Assembly: GCF_002584985.1 (NCBI RefSeq)
Contig: NZ_NUPZ01000023.1
Coordinates: 89,997-153,996 of the forward strand
Reading direction: 5' to 3'
Length of the DNA stretch: 64,000 nt
DNA from: Bacillus sp. AFS029637
GTDB lineage: Bacteria; Bacillota; Bacilli; Bacillales; Bacillaceae_G
Each line of letters begins with the position of its first letter. Positions within the stretch are counted from its first letter, which is position 1. The position numbers and the translations under genes are program-made. Shown piece by piece: positions 12,404-21,755 of the stretch. The notes beneath the pieces were generated by a model that searched no databases, had not been told where the DNA came from, and was given only the letters and a program-made list of their open reading frames with translations.

Positions 12404-12743
12404 TTTGTTAATTTTTGATAAAGTCTAGCTATCGGCAACGATTACAATTTCTTGTAATTTATTTTACAGAATTGTCTTTTGATTTGCAAATGCTCATTTT
12501 TCGATTTTTCGATTAATTTTGTTTATTCTATACAAAAATATATGTAGAAAAGTGAAAAAAATGATGAGAAACGTTAATAATTATCGAAATAATAAGCGAT
12601 ATGACAATAAAAAACAATAAACTGAATTTATGGAATATTTTTAACAAGTGGTAGTTTGCTCTTTTCTGATAGAGCGTTTTCAAGTACAATGGAAATGACT
12701 GAATCATCTAACTATTTAGGGATATAGAGGGGGGAGAAGAGAT
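12404..12743. other. AT-rich intergenic region upstream of cccA
   Basis: About 340 bases without a supported gene. A 19-codon frame near 12561 lacks a ribosome binding site. The cccA promoter must lie here, but no clear -35/-10 pair stands out. Confidence 0.5.
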
Positions 12744-13100
12744 ATGAAACGTAATCCGCTGATTCCGTTCGCTCTTATTGCAGCATTGGGTATTATCGTT
12801 ATGTTTGTATTTTCATTTCAGGGGCTAAATAAATCTAAAGAGTTAGCTGATGCAAAAAATGGCGGGAAGCCAGCACAAACAGCATCAAAACCAGAGGATA
12901 TTGTGAAGCAAAGCTGTACGAGCTGTCATGGTGATCAGTTACAAGGGGCAGTAGGACCTAATTTACAAAAAATTGGTGGGAAACTTTCAAAAGATGAAAT
13001 TAAAGAAATTCTTTCGAAAGGAAAAGGAAATATGCCTGCTAATATAGTTCCAGCTGATCAAGCTGCTAAAGTAGCTGATTGGTTATCGAAGAAAAAATAA
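12744..13100 (+). CDS. cccA: Membrane-anchored cytochrome c550
   Basis: A 118-residue small c-type cytochrome. An N-terminal uncleaved membrane anchor (about 7-26) carries an extracytoplasmic haem domain. The haem attachment motif is C58-T-S-C61-H62, and the likely sixth ligand is M97 in GNMP. Size, anchor and position after sigA match B. subtilis CccA, which carries electrons to the terminal oxidase. RBS GAGGGGGGAGAAG. Confidence 0.93.
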   Translation: MKRNPLIPFALIAALGIIVMFVFSFQGLNKSKELADAKNGGKPAQTASKPEDIVKQSCTSCHGDQLQGAVGPNLQKIGGKLSKDEIKEILSKGKGNMPANIVPADQAAKVADWLSKKK

Positions 13101-13111
13101 AGTTCCGTATG

Positions 13112-13146
13112 ACAAGCCTTTTGCTTACGCAAAGGGCTTGTTTTTC
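13112..13146 (+). terminator. Terminator of cccA
   Basis: ACAAGCC-TTTTGC and GCAAA-GGGCTTGT form a hairpin followed by TTTTT. Confidence 0.85.
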
Positions 13147-13265
13147 TATATTTTCTAAAATACGATAAATGATAGAGAAGTGAATTGTTGTTATAGGCTT
13201 GCAACAACTACTATAAATTCATTATCATGGAGACAGACTGACAAGAGAAGGAGTAATGGAAATAC

Positions 13266-13973
13266 ATGAATGAAGTAAAGCTTTCAAAACGATTAGAAGA
13301 AGTTGTACGTGAAATACCAGTAGGATCTACAGTTGCTGATATTGGATCGGATCATGCGTATTTACCGTGTTATACAATTATAAATAATATTGCTACAAAA
13401 GCAGTTGCTGGAGAGGTTGTAGATGGACCATTTCGCTCCGCACAAGCAACTGTAGCTGAAAGTGGCTTACAAGATAAAGTAGATGTGCGTAAAGGGAATG
13501 GATTAGCAGTAATCACGCCAGGAGAAGTAGATGTAATTACGGTTGCCGGAATGGGCGGAGCGTTAATTCGTGACATTTTAGAAAGTGGTAAAGAAAAATT
13601 AGAAGGTGTAACGCGTTTAATTTTACAGCCGAATATTGCAGCACATCACATTCGTGAATGGTTTATTGAGAATGGTTGGGAGCTTATCCATGAAAAAATC
13701 GTAAAAGAAGATGGGAAAATTTACGAGATTTTAGTAGGTGAGCGAGGAAATGTTGTAGTGCCTTACTCTGAAAATAAACAAGCTGAATTGTTTATGGGAC
13801 CATTTTTAATAAAAGAAAAAAGTGAAGCTTTCGTTGAAAAATGGGAAGGAGAATTAAAAAACTTCCAAAATATTTTAAAACAGTTAGAACGTGCGGCTGA
13901 TTCTGAAGAAACAAAAGTAAAGCGTGCGGAAGTAGAAGCGAAAATGAAAATGATAGGGGAGATTTTATCATGA
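13266..13973 (+). CDS. trmK: tRNA (adenine22-N1)-methyltransferase
   Basis: A 235-residue Rossmann-fold SAM methyltransferase (YqfN/TrmK) that makes m1A22 in tRNA. SAM motif I is VADIGSDHAYLP (about 24-35) and a GMGGALI motif lies near 97. A C-terminal coiled coil (about 185-235) is typical of TrmK. It overlaps the next gene by 4 bases, as in B. subtilis. Confidence 0.93.
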   Translation: MNEVKLSKRLEEVVREIPVGSTVADIGSDHAYLPCYTIINNIATKAVAGEVVDGPFRSAQATVAESGLQDKVDVRKGNGLAVITPGEVDVITVAGMGGALIRDILESGKEKLEGVTRLILQPNIAAHHIREWFIENGWELIHEKIVKEDGKIYEILVGERGNVVVPYSENKQAELFMGPFLIKEKSEAFVEKWEGELKNFQNILKQLERAADSEETKVKRAEVEAKMKMIGEILS

Positions 13974-15091
13974 GTAAAATTCCAAATGGCCATGAAATTA
14001 TTTCTTTATTTGAAAGTATGTATCCGAAGCATCTGGCAATGGAAGGAGATAAGATTGGCTTGCAGATTGGAGCGCTTAATAAACCCGTGCAGCACGTATT
14101 AATTGCGTTAGATGTAACGGAAGAAGTTGTGGATGAAGCGATTCAATTAGGAGCGAATGTCATTATTGCTCATCACCCTTTAATTTTTAACCCGTTAAAA
14201 GCGATTCATACAGATAAGGCGTATGGGAAAATTATTGAAAAGTGTATTAAAAATGATATTGCAATCTATGCAGCACACACAAATGTGGATGTTGCTAAGG
14301 GCGGAGTAAATGATTTACTCGCTGATGCGTTAGGATTGCAAAATACAGAAGTTTTGGCACCGACATACGCAGAAGAAATGAAAAAAATTGTAGTGTTTGT
14401 ACCTGAAACTCATGCAGAAGAAGTACGAAAAGCATTAGGAGACGCAGGTGCTGGTCATATCGGCAATTACAGCCACTGTACGTTTAGCGGTGAGGGGACA
14501 GGCACGTTTGTACCTCAAGAGGGGACAAATCCTTATATCGGGGAAACTGGGCGGTTAGAACGTGTGGAAGAGGTGCGTATCGAAACGATTATTCCAGCTT
14601 CACTACAGCGAAATGTGATTAAAGCAATATTAACGGCACATCCATATGAAGAAGTAGCATATGATGTGTATCCACTTGATAACAAAGGTGAAACATTAGG
14701 GCTTGGAAAAATAGGATATTTACAAGAAGAAATGACACTTGGACAGTTTGCAGAACATGTAAAGCAATCATTAGATGTAAAGGGTGCGCGCGTTGTTGGG
14801 AAATTAGATGATAAAGTGCGCAAAGTAGCTGTACTTGGTGGAGACGGCAATAAATATATAAACCAAGCGAAATTTAAAGGAGCAGATGTATATGTAACAG
14901 GTGACATGTATTACCATGTTGCTCATGATGCGATGATGCTCGGTTTAAATATAGTTGACCCAGGACATAACGTTGAAAAAGTAATGAAGCAAGGTGTGCA
15001 AAAGCAATTGCAAGAAAAAGTAGATGCAAAGAAATTCAATGTACAAATTCATGCTTCACAGTTACATACAGATCCGTTTACATTTGTATAA
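13970..15091 (+). CDS. yqfO: Nif3-like dinuclear metal centre protein
   Basis: A 373-residue protein of the Nif3/YqfO family, which forms hexameric rings with a dinuclear metal site; the physiological role is unsettled. The HH pair H68-H69 in IIAHHPLIF and the C-terminal YVTGDMYYHVAHDA motif supply likely metal ligands. The inserted PII/CutA-like domain (about 130-235) of the long Bacillus form is present. The ATG lies in the trmK stop region. Confidence 0.92.
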   Translation: MSKIPNGHEIISLFESMYPKHLAMEGDKIGLQIGALNKPVQHVLIALDVTEEVVDEAIQLGANVIIAHHPLIFNPLKAIHTDKAYGKIIEKCIKNDIAIYAAHTNVDVAKGGVNDLLADALGLQNTEVLAPTYAEEMKKIVVFVPETHAEEVRKALGDAGAGHIGNYSHCTFSGEGTGTFVPQEGTNPYIGETGRLERVEEVRIETIIPASLQRNVIKAILTAHPYEEVAYDVYPLDNKGETLGLGKIGYLQEEMTLGQFAEHVKQSLDVKGARVVGKLDDKVRKVAVLGGDGNKYINQAKFKGADVYVTGDMYYHVAHDAMMLGLNIVDPGHNVEKVMKQGVQKQLQEKVDAKKFNVQIHASQLHTDPFTFV

Positions 15092-15097
15092 GAAATA

Positions 15098-15133
15098 ATA
15101 AAAACCGTTGCTCATGTCAGCAACGGTTTTTAT
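15098..15133. terminator. Bidirectional terminator between yqfO and ispH
   Basis: AAAACCGTTGCT and AGCAACGGTTTT pair around CATGTC. A-rich and T-rich flanks serve both converging genes. Confidence 0.88.
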
Positions 15134-16083
15134 TATTGTTCTTTTTTCACTTTCACGCGAGGTAATATTTTTTGTAACGGTACTTTTCGAATTCTCTCCC
15201 ATGTAGCTGGGTTCATTGGATCGTATTGCTCTAAGAAAGCGATAACTTCTTTTGTAATTGGTGTTGGAGTAGAAGCGCCTGCTGTAACAGCTACGTTTTC
15301 TACACCTTGTAGCCACTCTAATTGAATCTCACTTACATCTGCCACACGATAAGCCTTCGTACCAGCGATTTCTTGTGATACTTGTGCTAAGCGATTTGAA
15401 TTGTTACTTTTTGGATCACCAACAACAATTGTTAAGTCTGCAACATCTGCTTGTTTAGCGACAGCTTCTTGGCGAACTTGAGTTGCTAAGCAAATTTCTT
15501 TATGGAATTCTGCTGTTGGGAATTTTTTCTGAATGTCCTCCATTAAATGTTGAACATCCCATTGGCTCATTGTTGTTTGATTCGTAACTAAAATTTTATC
15601 AGTTGGAATTTCTAACGTTTTTAAATCATCAGCTCTTTCGATAAGATGAACGATATCAGGTGCAATACCAACCGCGCCTTCTGGTTCTGGATGGTTTTTT
15701 TTGCCGATATAAATGACATGGTATCCTTCAGCTTTCTTTGCTTCAATAAGATCATGTGTTTTTGTAACGTCTGGACAAGTGGCATCGATTGTTGTTAAAC
15801 CTTTTTCTTTCGCACGTTGCTTCACTTCTGGAGAAACACCATGTGCAGTGAAAATAACAGTACCAGAATCAATTTTATCTAAAATTTCTAATCGACTTGG
15901 ACCATCTAATGTAATAATGCCATCTTCTTCGAACGCATCTGTTACATGTTTGTTGTGAACAATCATACCTAAAATATAAATAGGTCTCGGTAATGATGTA
16001 TCTAATGCGGCGTTACGTGCAATAACCATCGCATCAACAACACCGTAGCAATAACCACGAGGGGAAATTTTAACAATTTTCAT
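15133..16083 (-). CDS. ispH: 4-hydroxy-3-methylbut-2-enyl diphosphate reductase
   Basis: A 316-residue iron-sulfur enzyme (LytB) of the last step of the MEP isoprenoid pathway, making IPP and DMAPP. Three cluster cysteines are visible in PRGYCYG (C12), ATCPDV and EICLATQ. The start has AAGGAGAGGATT upstream. ispG, the preceding enzyme of the pathway, lies about 7 kb away at 23095. Confidence 0.95.
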   Translation of the reverse strand: MKIVKISPRGYCYGVVDAMVIARNAALDTSLPRPIYILGMIVHNKHVTDAFEEDGIITLDGPSRLEILDKIDSGTVIFTAHGVSPEVKQRAKEKGLTTIDATCPDVTKTHDLIEAKKAEGYHVIYIGKKNHPEPEGAVGIAPDIVHLIERADDLKTLEIPTDKILVTNQTTMSQWDVQHLMEDIQKKFPTAEFHKEICLATQVRQEAVAKQADVADLTIVVGDPKSNNSNRLAQVSQEIAGTKAYRVADVSEIQLEWLQGVENVAVTAGASTPTPITKEVIAFLEQYDPMNPATWERIRKVPLQKILPRVKVKKEQ

Positions 16084-16172
16084 GTGAGTAATCCTCTCCT
16101 TCTAAACAAGGGATACTTTTGTGCATATTCTTTTACATTATAAAGGAGGAGTGGATAGAAAACAAAGGATTG

Positions 16173-16916
16173 TTACACATATAGTTTTGGTTTTGTTGCT
16201 ATTTTTTGAACAGGCTCCTCTCGTACTTCTTTTTCTATGACTGGCTCAATCACTATTTTTTTTCGTTTTCGTTTTCTTTTTGGCGGAGGAGGTGGAGTTG
16301 CTACCTCAATCTTTTCTGCTAGGTCTTCAGTTTGATCTTCTTCCGTACTTTTTCCAGAGGTGAGGATTTTAACAATGCTTGGTAGGTTACGCATAATGGG
16401 ACCGTACTGTTCGACGACAGGGCTTACAGATTGAACGACTTGGGATACTTTTTCGATATTGTTTATCATATTAGTTGGATTCGAGATTAAATTCGAAAAA
16501 AAACTACCGATGCCGCTACTTGATGCCGCTGTAGTTGTTGCACTGCCGCGCGTGTCGTTTGATTCATACATTTGAGGGGGAATCATTTGCTCAGGATGCT
16601 GCTGCATGTATGGTTGATATTGCTGTGAGTATTGCTGTGGATATTGTTGTTGGTATTGCTGCTGGTATTGTTGTTGATATTGCTGTCGATATTGGGGCGG
16701 GGGTTGCTGCTGATGCATCATCGGTGGCCCTTCCATTTGTCGATAAGGCGGGACCATTTGCATGAAAGGTTCGGTGGGATCGTGCTTTTTAAAGAGTTTA
16801 GCAAGGAAACCTTTCTTTTTTTGTGCCATCGGCGGTAGTTGTGGAATTGGATATGGTGTGTAAGGTTGTTGTCCTTGAGTCGGATACATTTGCCTTATAG
16901 GGGATTTCGGAAACAT
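16173..16916 (-). CDS. vrrA: VrrA/YqfQ glutamine-rich protein with a variable repeat
   Basis: A 247-residue low-complexity protein, homologous to B. subtilis YqfQ and known as the variable-repeat locus vrrA in the B. cereus group. Domains in order: a Pro/Gln/Tyr-rich N-terminus, a Q-Y-x-Q tandem repeat (about 75-107) encoded by 12-bp units, a Ser/Thr-rich linker, a helical segment, five consecutive prolines, a Lys/Arg cluster (KRKRKRKK) and an acidic stretch. No enzyme motif or signal peptide is seen. I chose the ATG at 16916, 9 bases after a perfect GAAAGGAGG, over an upstream alternative. Its function is unknown. Confidence 0.9.
   Translation of the reverse strand: MFPKSPIRQMYPTQGQQPYTPYPIPQLPPMAQKKKGFLAKLFKKHDPTEPFMQMVPPYRQMEGPPMMHQQQPPPQYRQQYQQQYQQQYQQQYPQQYSQQYQPYMQQHPEQMIPPQMYESNDTRGSATTTAASSSGIGSFFSNLISNPTNMINNIEKVSQVVQSVSPVVEQYGPIMRNLPSIVKILTSGKSTEEDQTEDLAEKIEVATPPPPPKRKRKRKKIVIEPVIEKEVREEPVQKIATKPKLYV
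16618..16689. repeat. vrrA 12-bp tandem repeat array
   Basis: Six contiguous 12-bp units of the form TATTGYTGYNGN, read on the plus strand. They start at 16618, 16630, 16642, 16654, 16666 and 16678. On the coding (minus) strand they encode repeated QYQQ-type tetrapeptides. The units are imperfect, and the exact TTGTTGATATTG (the reverse complement of the classical vrrA unit) occurs once, at 16671. Confidence 0.9.
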
Positions 16917-17096
16917 GTGAGAAATCCTCCTTTCTTCAGTTAGGTATATACACATACAATATGCAATGAAAGGGAAGAAGGTTAGTTTTTGAAGGAAAAA
17001 CCTAAACTAAAGATGGATTTTACTTGTAGATTTCGATATAATGTAGACTTGACTGATTTGTGCGCGCAGTAGAAATTTAGAAAGAAGGTGTAACTT

Positions 17097-18407
17097 ATGA
17101 CACAACAAACTTTTACACAGTATGATTTTAAACCATTTTTAATAGATGCAGTTCGTGAACTACGCTTTACAGAGCCGACAGGAATTCAACAGAAAATTTT
17201 CCCGGTCGTGAAAAAAGGTGTAAGTGTAATTGGACAATCCCAAACAGGTTCTGGGAAAACACACGCATATTTACTTCCTACACTGAACAGAATTAATCCA
17301 AGTCGTGAAGAAGTACAACTTGTTATTACAGCGCCTACTCGTGAGTTGGCACAACAAATTTACGAGGAAATCGTGAAATTAACAAAGTTCTGTGCGGAAG
17401 ATCAAATGATTACAGCGCGTTGTTTAATTGGTGGAACTGATAAACAACGATCAATTGAAAAGTTGAAAAAACAACCTCATATTGTAGTTGGAACACCAGG
17501 ACGTATTAAAGACTTAGTAGAAGAACAAGCGTTATTTGTTCATAAAGCAAATACGATTATTGTCGATGAAGCAGACTTAATGCTTGATATGGGATTCATT
17601 CACGATGTAGACAAAATTGCAGCACGCATGCCTAAAAACTTGCAAATGCTAGTTTTCTCTGCAACAATTCCTCAAAAACTAAAACCGTTTCTGAAGAAAT
17701 ATATGGAAAATCCAGAGCATATTCATATCAACCCAAAACAAGTTGCGGCTGGAAATATTGAACATTATTTAGTACCTTCTAAACATCGTAACAAAATCGA
17801 TTTAGTGAACAAAATGTTGCTGCAATTTAAACCGTATTTAGCAGTTGTTTTCACGAATACAAAGAAGATGGCAGATCAGGTTGCTGACGGATTAATGGAA
17901 CGTGGCTTAAAAGTTGGACGAATTCACGGAGATTTATCACCGCGTGATCGTAAAAAAATGATGAAACAAATTCGTGACCTTGAATTCCAATATATTGTTG
18001 CAACTGATTTAGCAGCACGTGGTATTGATATTGAAGGAATTAGCCATGTTATTAACTATGAGCTTCCATCAGATTTAGATTTCTTCGTTCACCGCGTTGG
18101 AAGAACTGCACGTGCAGGTCATTCAGGTATTGCAGTGACGATCTATGATCCAGCAAACGAAGAAGCGTTAGATAGCTTAGAAAAACAACGTCATATCGAG
18201 TTCAAACATGTAGATTTACGCGGAGATGAGTGGGCAGATTTAGGTGAACGTCGTCGTCGTAAGAGTCGTAAAAAACCAAATGATGAAATGGACGTTATGG
18301 CAACAAAAGTTGTTAAAAAGCCGAAAAAAGTAAAACCGAACTATAAACGTAAACTTGCAACAGAACGTGACAAAGTGAAGAGAAAATATAGCCATAAAAA
18401 AAGATAA
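17097..18407 (+). CDS. cshB: DEAD-box RNA helicase CshB
   Basis: A 436-residue ATP-dependent RNA helicase (YqfR) linked to cold adaptation and ribosome biogenesis. Walker A TGSGKT is at 50-55, the DEAD motif at 157-160, SAT follows, and helicase domain 2 has HRVGRTARAG. A basic C-terminal tail rich in Lys and Arg (about 380-436) probably binds RNA. RBS AAGAAGGTG. The gene order before nfo agrees with B. subtilis. Confidence 0.95.
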   Translation: MTQQTFTQYDFKPFLIDAVRELRFTEPTGIQQKIFPVVKKGVSVIGQSQTGSGKTHAYLLPTLNRINPSREEVQLVITAPTRELAQQIYEEIVKLTKFCAEDQMITARCLIGGTDKQRSIEKLKKQPHIVVGTPGRIKDLVEEQALFVHKANTIIVDEADLMLDMGFIHDVDKIAARMPKNLQMLVFSATIPQKLKPFLKKYMENPEHIHINPKQVAAGNIEHYLVPSKHRNKIDLVNKMLLQFKPYLAVVFTNTKKMADQVADGLMERGLKVGRIHGDLSPRDRKKMMKQIRDLEFQYIVATDLAARGIDIEGISHVINYELPSDLDFFVHRVGRTARAGHSGIAVTIYDPANEEALDSLEKQRHIEFKHVDLRGDEWADLGERRRRKSRKKPNDEMDVMATKVVKKPKKVKPNYKRKLATERDKVKRKYSHKKR

Positions 18408-18429
18408 GGGACTTCCCTTATCTTTTTTT
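18403..18429 (+). terminator. Terminator of cshB
   Basis: GATAAGGG and CCCTTATC pair around ACTT and are followed by seven Ts. The stem includes the cshB stop codon. Confidence 0.85.
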
Positions 18430-18461
18430 ATCCCGCTATTTGCGGGGGTAATAATCAGTGG
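18428..18461 (-). repeat. Short relic of the 53-kb interspersed repeat
   Basis: On the minus strand this reads CCACTGATTAT, then GCAAATAGCGGGATAA. These are the two ends of the 52992-53135 element with the roughly 90 bases between them missing. The 16-base end is identical in both copies. It also forms a CCCGC/GCGGG hairpin just behind the cshB terminator. Confidence 0.7.
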
Positions 18462-18541
18462 AGAATGGAAAAAACAATTCACTACATATTTCTACAAATT
18501 ATGCTATCATTATATCTATTGTATAATGAAGAGGTGATTGT

Positions 18542-19438
18542 ATGTTAAAGATTGGATCTCATGTTTCAATGAGTGGTAAGAAGATGTTATTAGCAGCAAG
18601 TGAAGAGGCTGTTTCATACGGTGCAACAACGTTTATGATTTATACAGGCGCACCGCAAAATACACGAAGAAAACCAATTGAGGAATTGAACATAGAAGCA
18701 GGAAGAAAACATATGGAACTGAATGGTATTGAGGAAATTATCGTCCATGCACCATATATTATTAATGTTGGGAATACGACGAAGCCAGAAACATTCCAAT
18801 TAGGTGTAGACTTCCTTCGCATGGAAATTGAAAGAACATCGGCATTAGGTGTAGCGAAACAAATTGTTCTTCATCCGGGAGCTCACGTTGGTGCAGGAGC
18901 AGATGCTGGTATTCAACAAATTATTAAAGGGCTTAATGAAGTATTAACGCCAGACCAGACGGTTAACATTGCGTTAGAAACGATGGCAGGAAAAGGAACG
19001 GAATGCGGCCGTAGTTTTGAAGAAATTGCAAAAATCATTGATGGTGTAAAATATAATGAAAAACTATCAGTATGTTTTGATACGTGTCATACGCACGATG
19101 CAGGATATGACATTGTAAATGACTTTGACGGTGTATTAAACGAATTTGATAAGATTGTTGGTATCGATCGTTTACAAGTACTTCATATTAATGATAGTAA
19201 AAATGTACGCGGCGCAGGAAAAGACCGTCATGAAAATATCGGTTTCGGTCATATCGGTTATAAAGCGTTGCATCATATTGTACATCATCCGCAGTTAATG
19301 AACGTGCCGAAAATTCTTGAAACACCGTATGTAGGTGAAGATAAAAAAGATAAGAAGCCACCATATAAATTTGAAATCGAAATGCTGAAAAATGGTACGT
19401 TTGATGAGGGGATTCTTGAGAAAATTAAAGCACAATAA
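18542..19438 (+). CDS. nfo: Endonuclease IV
   Basis: A 298-residue AP endonuclease (YqfS) of the TIM-barrel Nfo family, cutting at abasic sites in base excision repair. Zinc ligand motifs are visible as [35 protein letters not shown] and LHINDSK. The ATG follows AGAGGTGATTGT. Its length is typical. In B. subtilis this enzyme protects spore DNA. Confidence 0.96.
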   Translation: MLKIGSHVSMSGKKMLLAASEEAVSYGATTFMIYTGAPQNTRRKPIEELNIEAGRKHMELNGIEEIIVHAPYIINVGNTTKPETFQLGVDFLRMEIERTSALGVAKQIVLHPGAHVGAGADAGIQQIIKGLNEVLTPDQTVNIALETMAGKGTECGRSFEEIAKIIDGVKYNEKLSVCFDTCHTHDAGYDIVNDFDGVLNEFDKIVGIDRLQVLHINDSKNVRGAGKDRHENIGFGHIGYKALHHIVHHPQLMNVPKILETPYVGEDKKDKKPPYKFEIEMLKNGTFDEGILEKIKAQ

Positions 19439-19440
19439 AT

Positions 19441-19474
19441 AATAAGGAGGGGGACTTTCCCCCTCCTTATTTTA
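19441..19474. terminator. Bidirectional terminator nfo/yqfT
   Basis: AATAAGGAGGGGG and CCCCCTCCTTATT form a long GC-rich stem ending in TTTT. It overlaps the yqfT stop codon. Confidence 0.85.
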
Positions 19475-19721
19475 GTAGTTGTTGAAATAAAGTATTTACT
19501 TGCTGAGCGGTAGTAGGAGAGGTTACTTTTGCGATTTGTTTTAAGAGCTCTAGTCGCTCGTTGTTATCATAAATGTTAATATTCTTTCCTTTTATAAGTA
19601 CAACAATTTGATCAGCTTGTGCAGCTGTAATTGGAACTTCATATTCTTTACTATATTTCAATAACTCTTTTGTAGAAATATGATTTAATTTTTTATTAAC
19701 AATTTGTTTAATGAGGTTCAT
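19467..19721 (-). CDS. yqfT: DUF2624 protein YqfT
   Basis: An 84-residue helical protein beginning MNLIKQIVNKKLNHIS. It belongs to the small DUF2624 family represented by B. subtilis YqfT, found at the same place between nfo and yqfU. The function is unknown. The ATG at 19721 follows GAAGGAGGATAACACG and is preferred over an upstream frame extension. Confidence 0.82.
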   Translation of the reverse strand: MNLIKQIVNKKLNHISTKELLKYSKEYEVPITAAQADQIVVLIKGKNINIYDNNERLELLKQIAKVTSPTTAQQVNTLFQQLLK

Positions 19722-19821
19722 CGTGTTATCCTCCTTCACACGTTCTTCTATCGAAATATATGAGCACATGGCTTGTACATATTCTTATAGGGTTTCTTTT
19801 TTTATGAGGAAAAGAAGCGTA

Positions 19822-19830
19822 TGTTATAAT
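19822..19830 (+). promoter_or_regulatory. Extended -10 promoter for yqfU
   Basis: TGTTATAAT is a perfect extended -10 (TG-N-TATAAT) about 40 bases before the yqfU start. The -35 (TTATGA at 19802, 17-bp spacer) is weak, as is common for extended -10 promoters. Confidence 0.6.
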
Positions 19831-19870
19831 AAAGGGACAAAATTACAGAGAAAGAGTATAAGGAGGACTT

Positions 19871-20749
19871 ATGGAGCAAAAGCAACATCGAAAAGAAAGT
19901 GTTATTCATCTTATTTATCGTTTAGTTATGATTGTTTTTGGGGCAGCATGTGCGGCGGTAGCAATTGAACTATTTTTGATGCCAAATAAAATTATTGACG
20001 GTGGAATTATTGGTATTTCTCTTATTTTAGATTATCTTACTCCGAATATTTGGTGGTTAAGCTTCTCTACTTTGGTTGTTGTTCTCAATATTCCGTTTAT
20101 GTATTCAGGTTATAAGCAAATCGGAAAAACCTTCATGTTATCTTCGGCCTTTGGTATTGTAGCTTTAGCATTTATTGAATCAACGTTACACGCTGTTCCG
20201 CCGTTTACAACAGAACCCATTTTAGCGACAGTGTTTGGTGGTCTTATTTTAGGTATTGGTGTAGGGCTTGTTATTCGTCATGGTGGATCAATGGACGGAA
20301 CGGAGATTATGGGGATTTTATTAACGAAGAAATTACCGTTTTCTGTTGGTGAATTCGTAATGTTTGTGAACTTATTCATTTTTGCATGGGCAGCATTTGT
20401 ATTTGGTGTTGAACAAGCTATGTATTCTGTTATGACGTACTATATTGCATTCAAAACAATTGATACAGTAATTCAAGGATTAGATGAAACGAAGGCAGTT
20501 TTAATTGTATCAGATCAATATGAGGAAGTATCAAATGCAATTTTACATCGTCTCGGCCGTGGGACTACAAAGCTCGTGGCAAAAGGTGGTTACACAGATA
20601 AAGAAAAAGAAGTTATTTATGCAGTTGTAACCCGCCTAGAAGTGACGAAGTTAAAATCAATTGTGTATGAAATTGATGAAAATGCGTTTGTTACGATTAT
20701 GAGTACGCAAGAGACGAACGGTGGTAAGTTTAAATCAGCTATTCATTAA
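19871..20749 (+). CDS. yqfU: YitT/DUF2179 family membrane protein YqfU
   Basis: A 292-residue protein with five or six membrane segments (about 15-195) and a soluble C-terminal DUF2179 domain (about 210-285). It fits the YitT family. The family role is unproven; an allosteric transporter-like function has been suggested because DUF2179 resembles ligand-binding domains. RBS AAGGAGGACTT. Its own terminator separates it from the zinc genes. Confidence 0.85.
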   Translation: MEQKQHRKESVIHLIYRLVMIVFGAACAAVAIELFLMPNKIIDGGIIGISLILDYLTPNIWWLSFSTLVVVLNIPFMYSGYKQIGKTFMLSSAFGIVALAFIESTLHAVPPFTTEPILATVFGGLILGIGVGLVIRHGGSMDGTEIMGILLTKKLPFSVGEFVMFVNLFIFAWAAFVFGVEQAMYSVMTYYIAFKTIDTVIQGLDETKAVLIVSDQYEEVSNAILHRLGRGTTKLVAKGGYTDKEKEVIYAVVTRLEVTKLKSIVYEIDENAFVTIMSTQETNGGKFKSAIH

Positions 20750-20828
20750 AAAGGTAACCCGCAAAAGCTCGATCGGTGTGGATGGGAAAACAATGATTAA
20801 AGTTTCATTTTATAGAAATATTTTTTGA

Positions 20829-20856
20829 AAGCAGAGAATTTTTCTCTGCTTTTTGT
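20829..20856 (+). terminator. Terminator of yqfU
   Basis: AAGCAGAGAA and TTCTCTGCTT form a hairpin followed by TTTT. Confidence 0.85.
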
Positions 20857-20905
20857 TATAATAGTAAGGTTTCTTGAAAAAAAAGATATATTTTAGGCAG
20901 ATTGG

Positions 20906-20934
20906 TTTACAACTATAATAAGCTGTACTATAAT
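20906..20934 (+). promoter_or_regulatory. Sigma-A promoter of znuC
   Basis: -35 TTTACA (20906-20911) and -10 TATAAT (20929-20934) are separated by exactly 17 bases. The predicted transcript start is near 20941. Confidence 0.8.
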
Positions 20935-20946
20935 TCAAATAGATAT

Positions 20947-20967
20947 AAATCGGAATGATTCTGAATT
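20947..20967 (+). promoter_or_regulatory. Zur operator
   Basis: AAATCGGAATGATTCTGAATT has the 7-1-7 type symmetry of Bacillus Fur-family boxes (TCGGAAT-G-ATTCTGA). It lies just downstream of the predicted start site, in front of znuC and in the same cluster as zur. Zinc-loaded Zur bound here would block transcription. Confidence 0.7.
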
Positions 20968-20984
20968 AAAATAGGTGAGATGCT

Positions 20985-21755
20985 ATGAATAATATATTGG
21001 AAATAGAAGGATTAACGTTTCGATACGAAGATCGCAACGTGTTAGAAGATATTAATTTGCAAGTTCCGAAGGGAGCTTTTTTAGGTTTAGTTGGGCCGAA
21101 TGGTTCAGGGAAATCGACGTTACTTAAATGTTTATTGGGTGTCTTAAAGCCAAAGCAAGGAAGCATTCGATTATTTGGTATTGATAGTAAGAAGTTTAAA
21201 GAATGGAATAAAGTTGGTTATGTATCCCAAAAGGCAAGTAGTTTTAATTCAGGTTTCCCGGCAACAGTTTTTGAGGTCGTGTCAATGGGACTTGTTTCGA
21301 AAAAAGGTCTTTTTCGCTTTTTTACGAAAGATGATAAGGAAAAAGTAGAAAAAGCAATTGCTGATGTAGGTATGAGTGAGTTTAAAGGACGGAATATTGG
21401 AGAACTTTCTGGTGGGCAACAACAACGTGTATTTATTGCTCGCGCACTTGTAAGTAATCCACAATTGCTTATTTTGGACGAGCCTACTGTTGGGATCGAT
21501 GTGAAAAATGTAGAAAGCTTTTACGAGATATTAGAGGATTTAAATAAAAGGTTGGGCATCACGTTAATTCTTGTTACACACGATATGGGAGCAGTTACCG
21601 AGAAGGTAACACATGTTGCATGCTTAAACCAACATCTACATTTCCATGGTAATGTAGAGAAATTCCGAGAGTTAGAAGATGCGGAAATGTCCGTCTTATA
21701 TGGGCATCATGTTCACCGTTTAGAACACGAACATGAGCATCACGGGAGGATATGA
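20985..21755 (+). CDS. znuC: Zinc ABC transporter ATPase
   Basis: A 256-residue ATPase of a zinc/manganese-type ABC importer. Walker A GPNGSGKST is near 39-47, the signature LSGGQQQR near 142 and Walker B LLILDEPT near 163. The histidine-rich C-terminus (HHVHRLEHEHEHHG) suggests metal binding. It overlaps znuB by 4 bases. The Zur box and adjacent zur gene support zinc. No substrate-binding protein gene is present in this cluster. Confidence 0.92.
   Translation: MNNILEIEGLTFRYEDRNVLEDINLQVPKGAFLGLVGPNGSGKSTLLKCLLGVLKPKQGSIRLFGIDSKKFKEWNKVGYVSQKASSFNSGFPATVFEVVSMGLVSKKGLFRFFTKDDKEKVEKAIADVGMSEFKGRNIGELSGGQQQRVFIARALVSNPQLLILDEPTVGIDVKNVESFYEILEDLNKRLGITLILVTHDMGAVTEKVTHVACLNQHLHFHGNVEKFRELEDAEMSVLYGHHVHRLEHEHEHHGRI

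Noticed and set aside
12561-12620. A 19-codon Asn/Lys-rich frame upstream of cccA
   Set aside because: No Shine-Dalgarno sequence, and the composition is that of AT-rich intergenic DNA.
14533-14907. A 124-codon frame antisense to yqfO
   Set aside because: It lies wholly within a conserved gene, has low-complexity shadow composition and no binding site.
16535-16838. Open frames on the plus strand across vrrA
   Set aside because: They arise from the repeat reading open in several frames. No start signals or plausible protein sequence.
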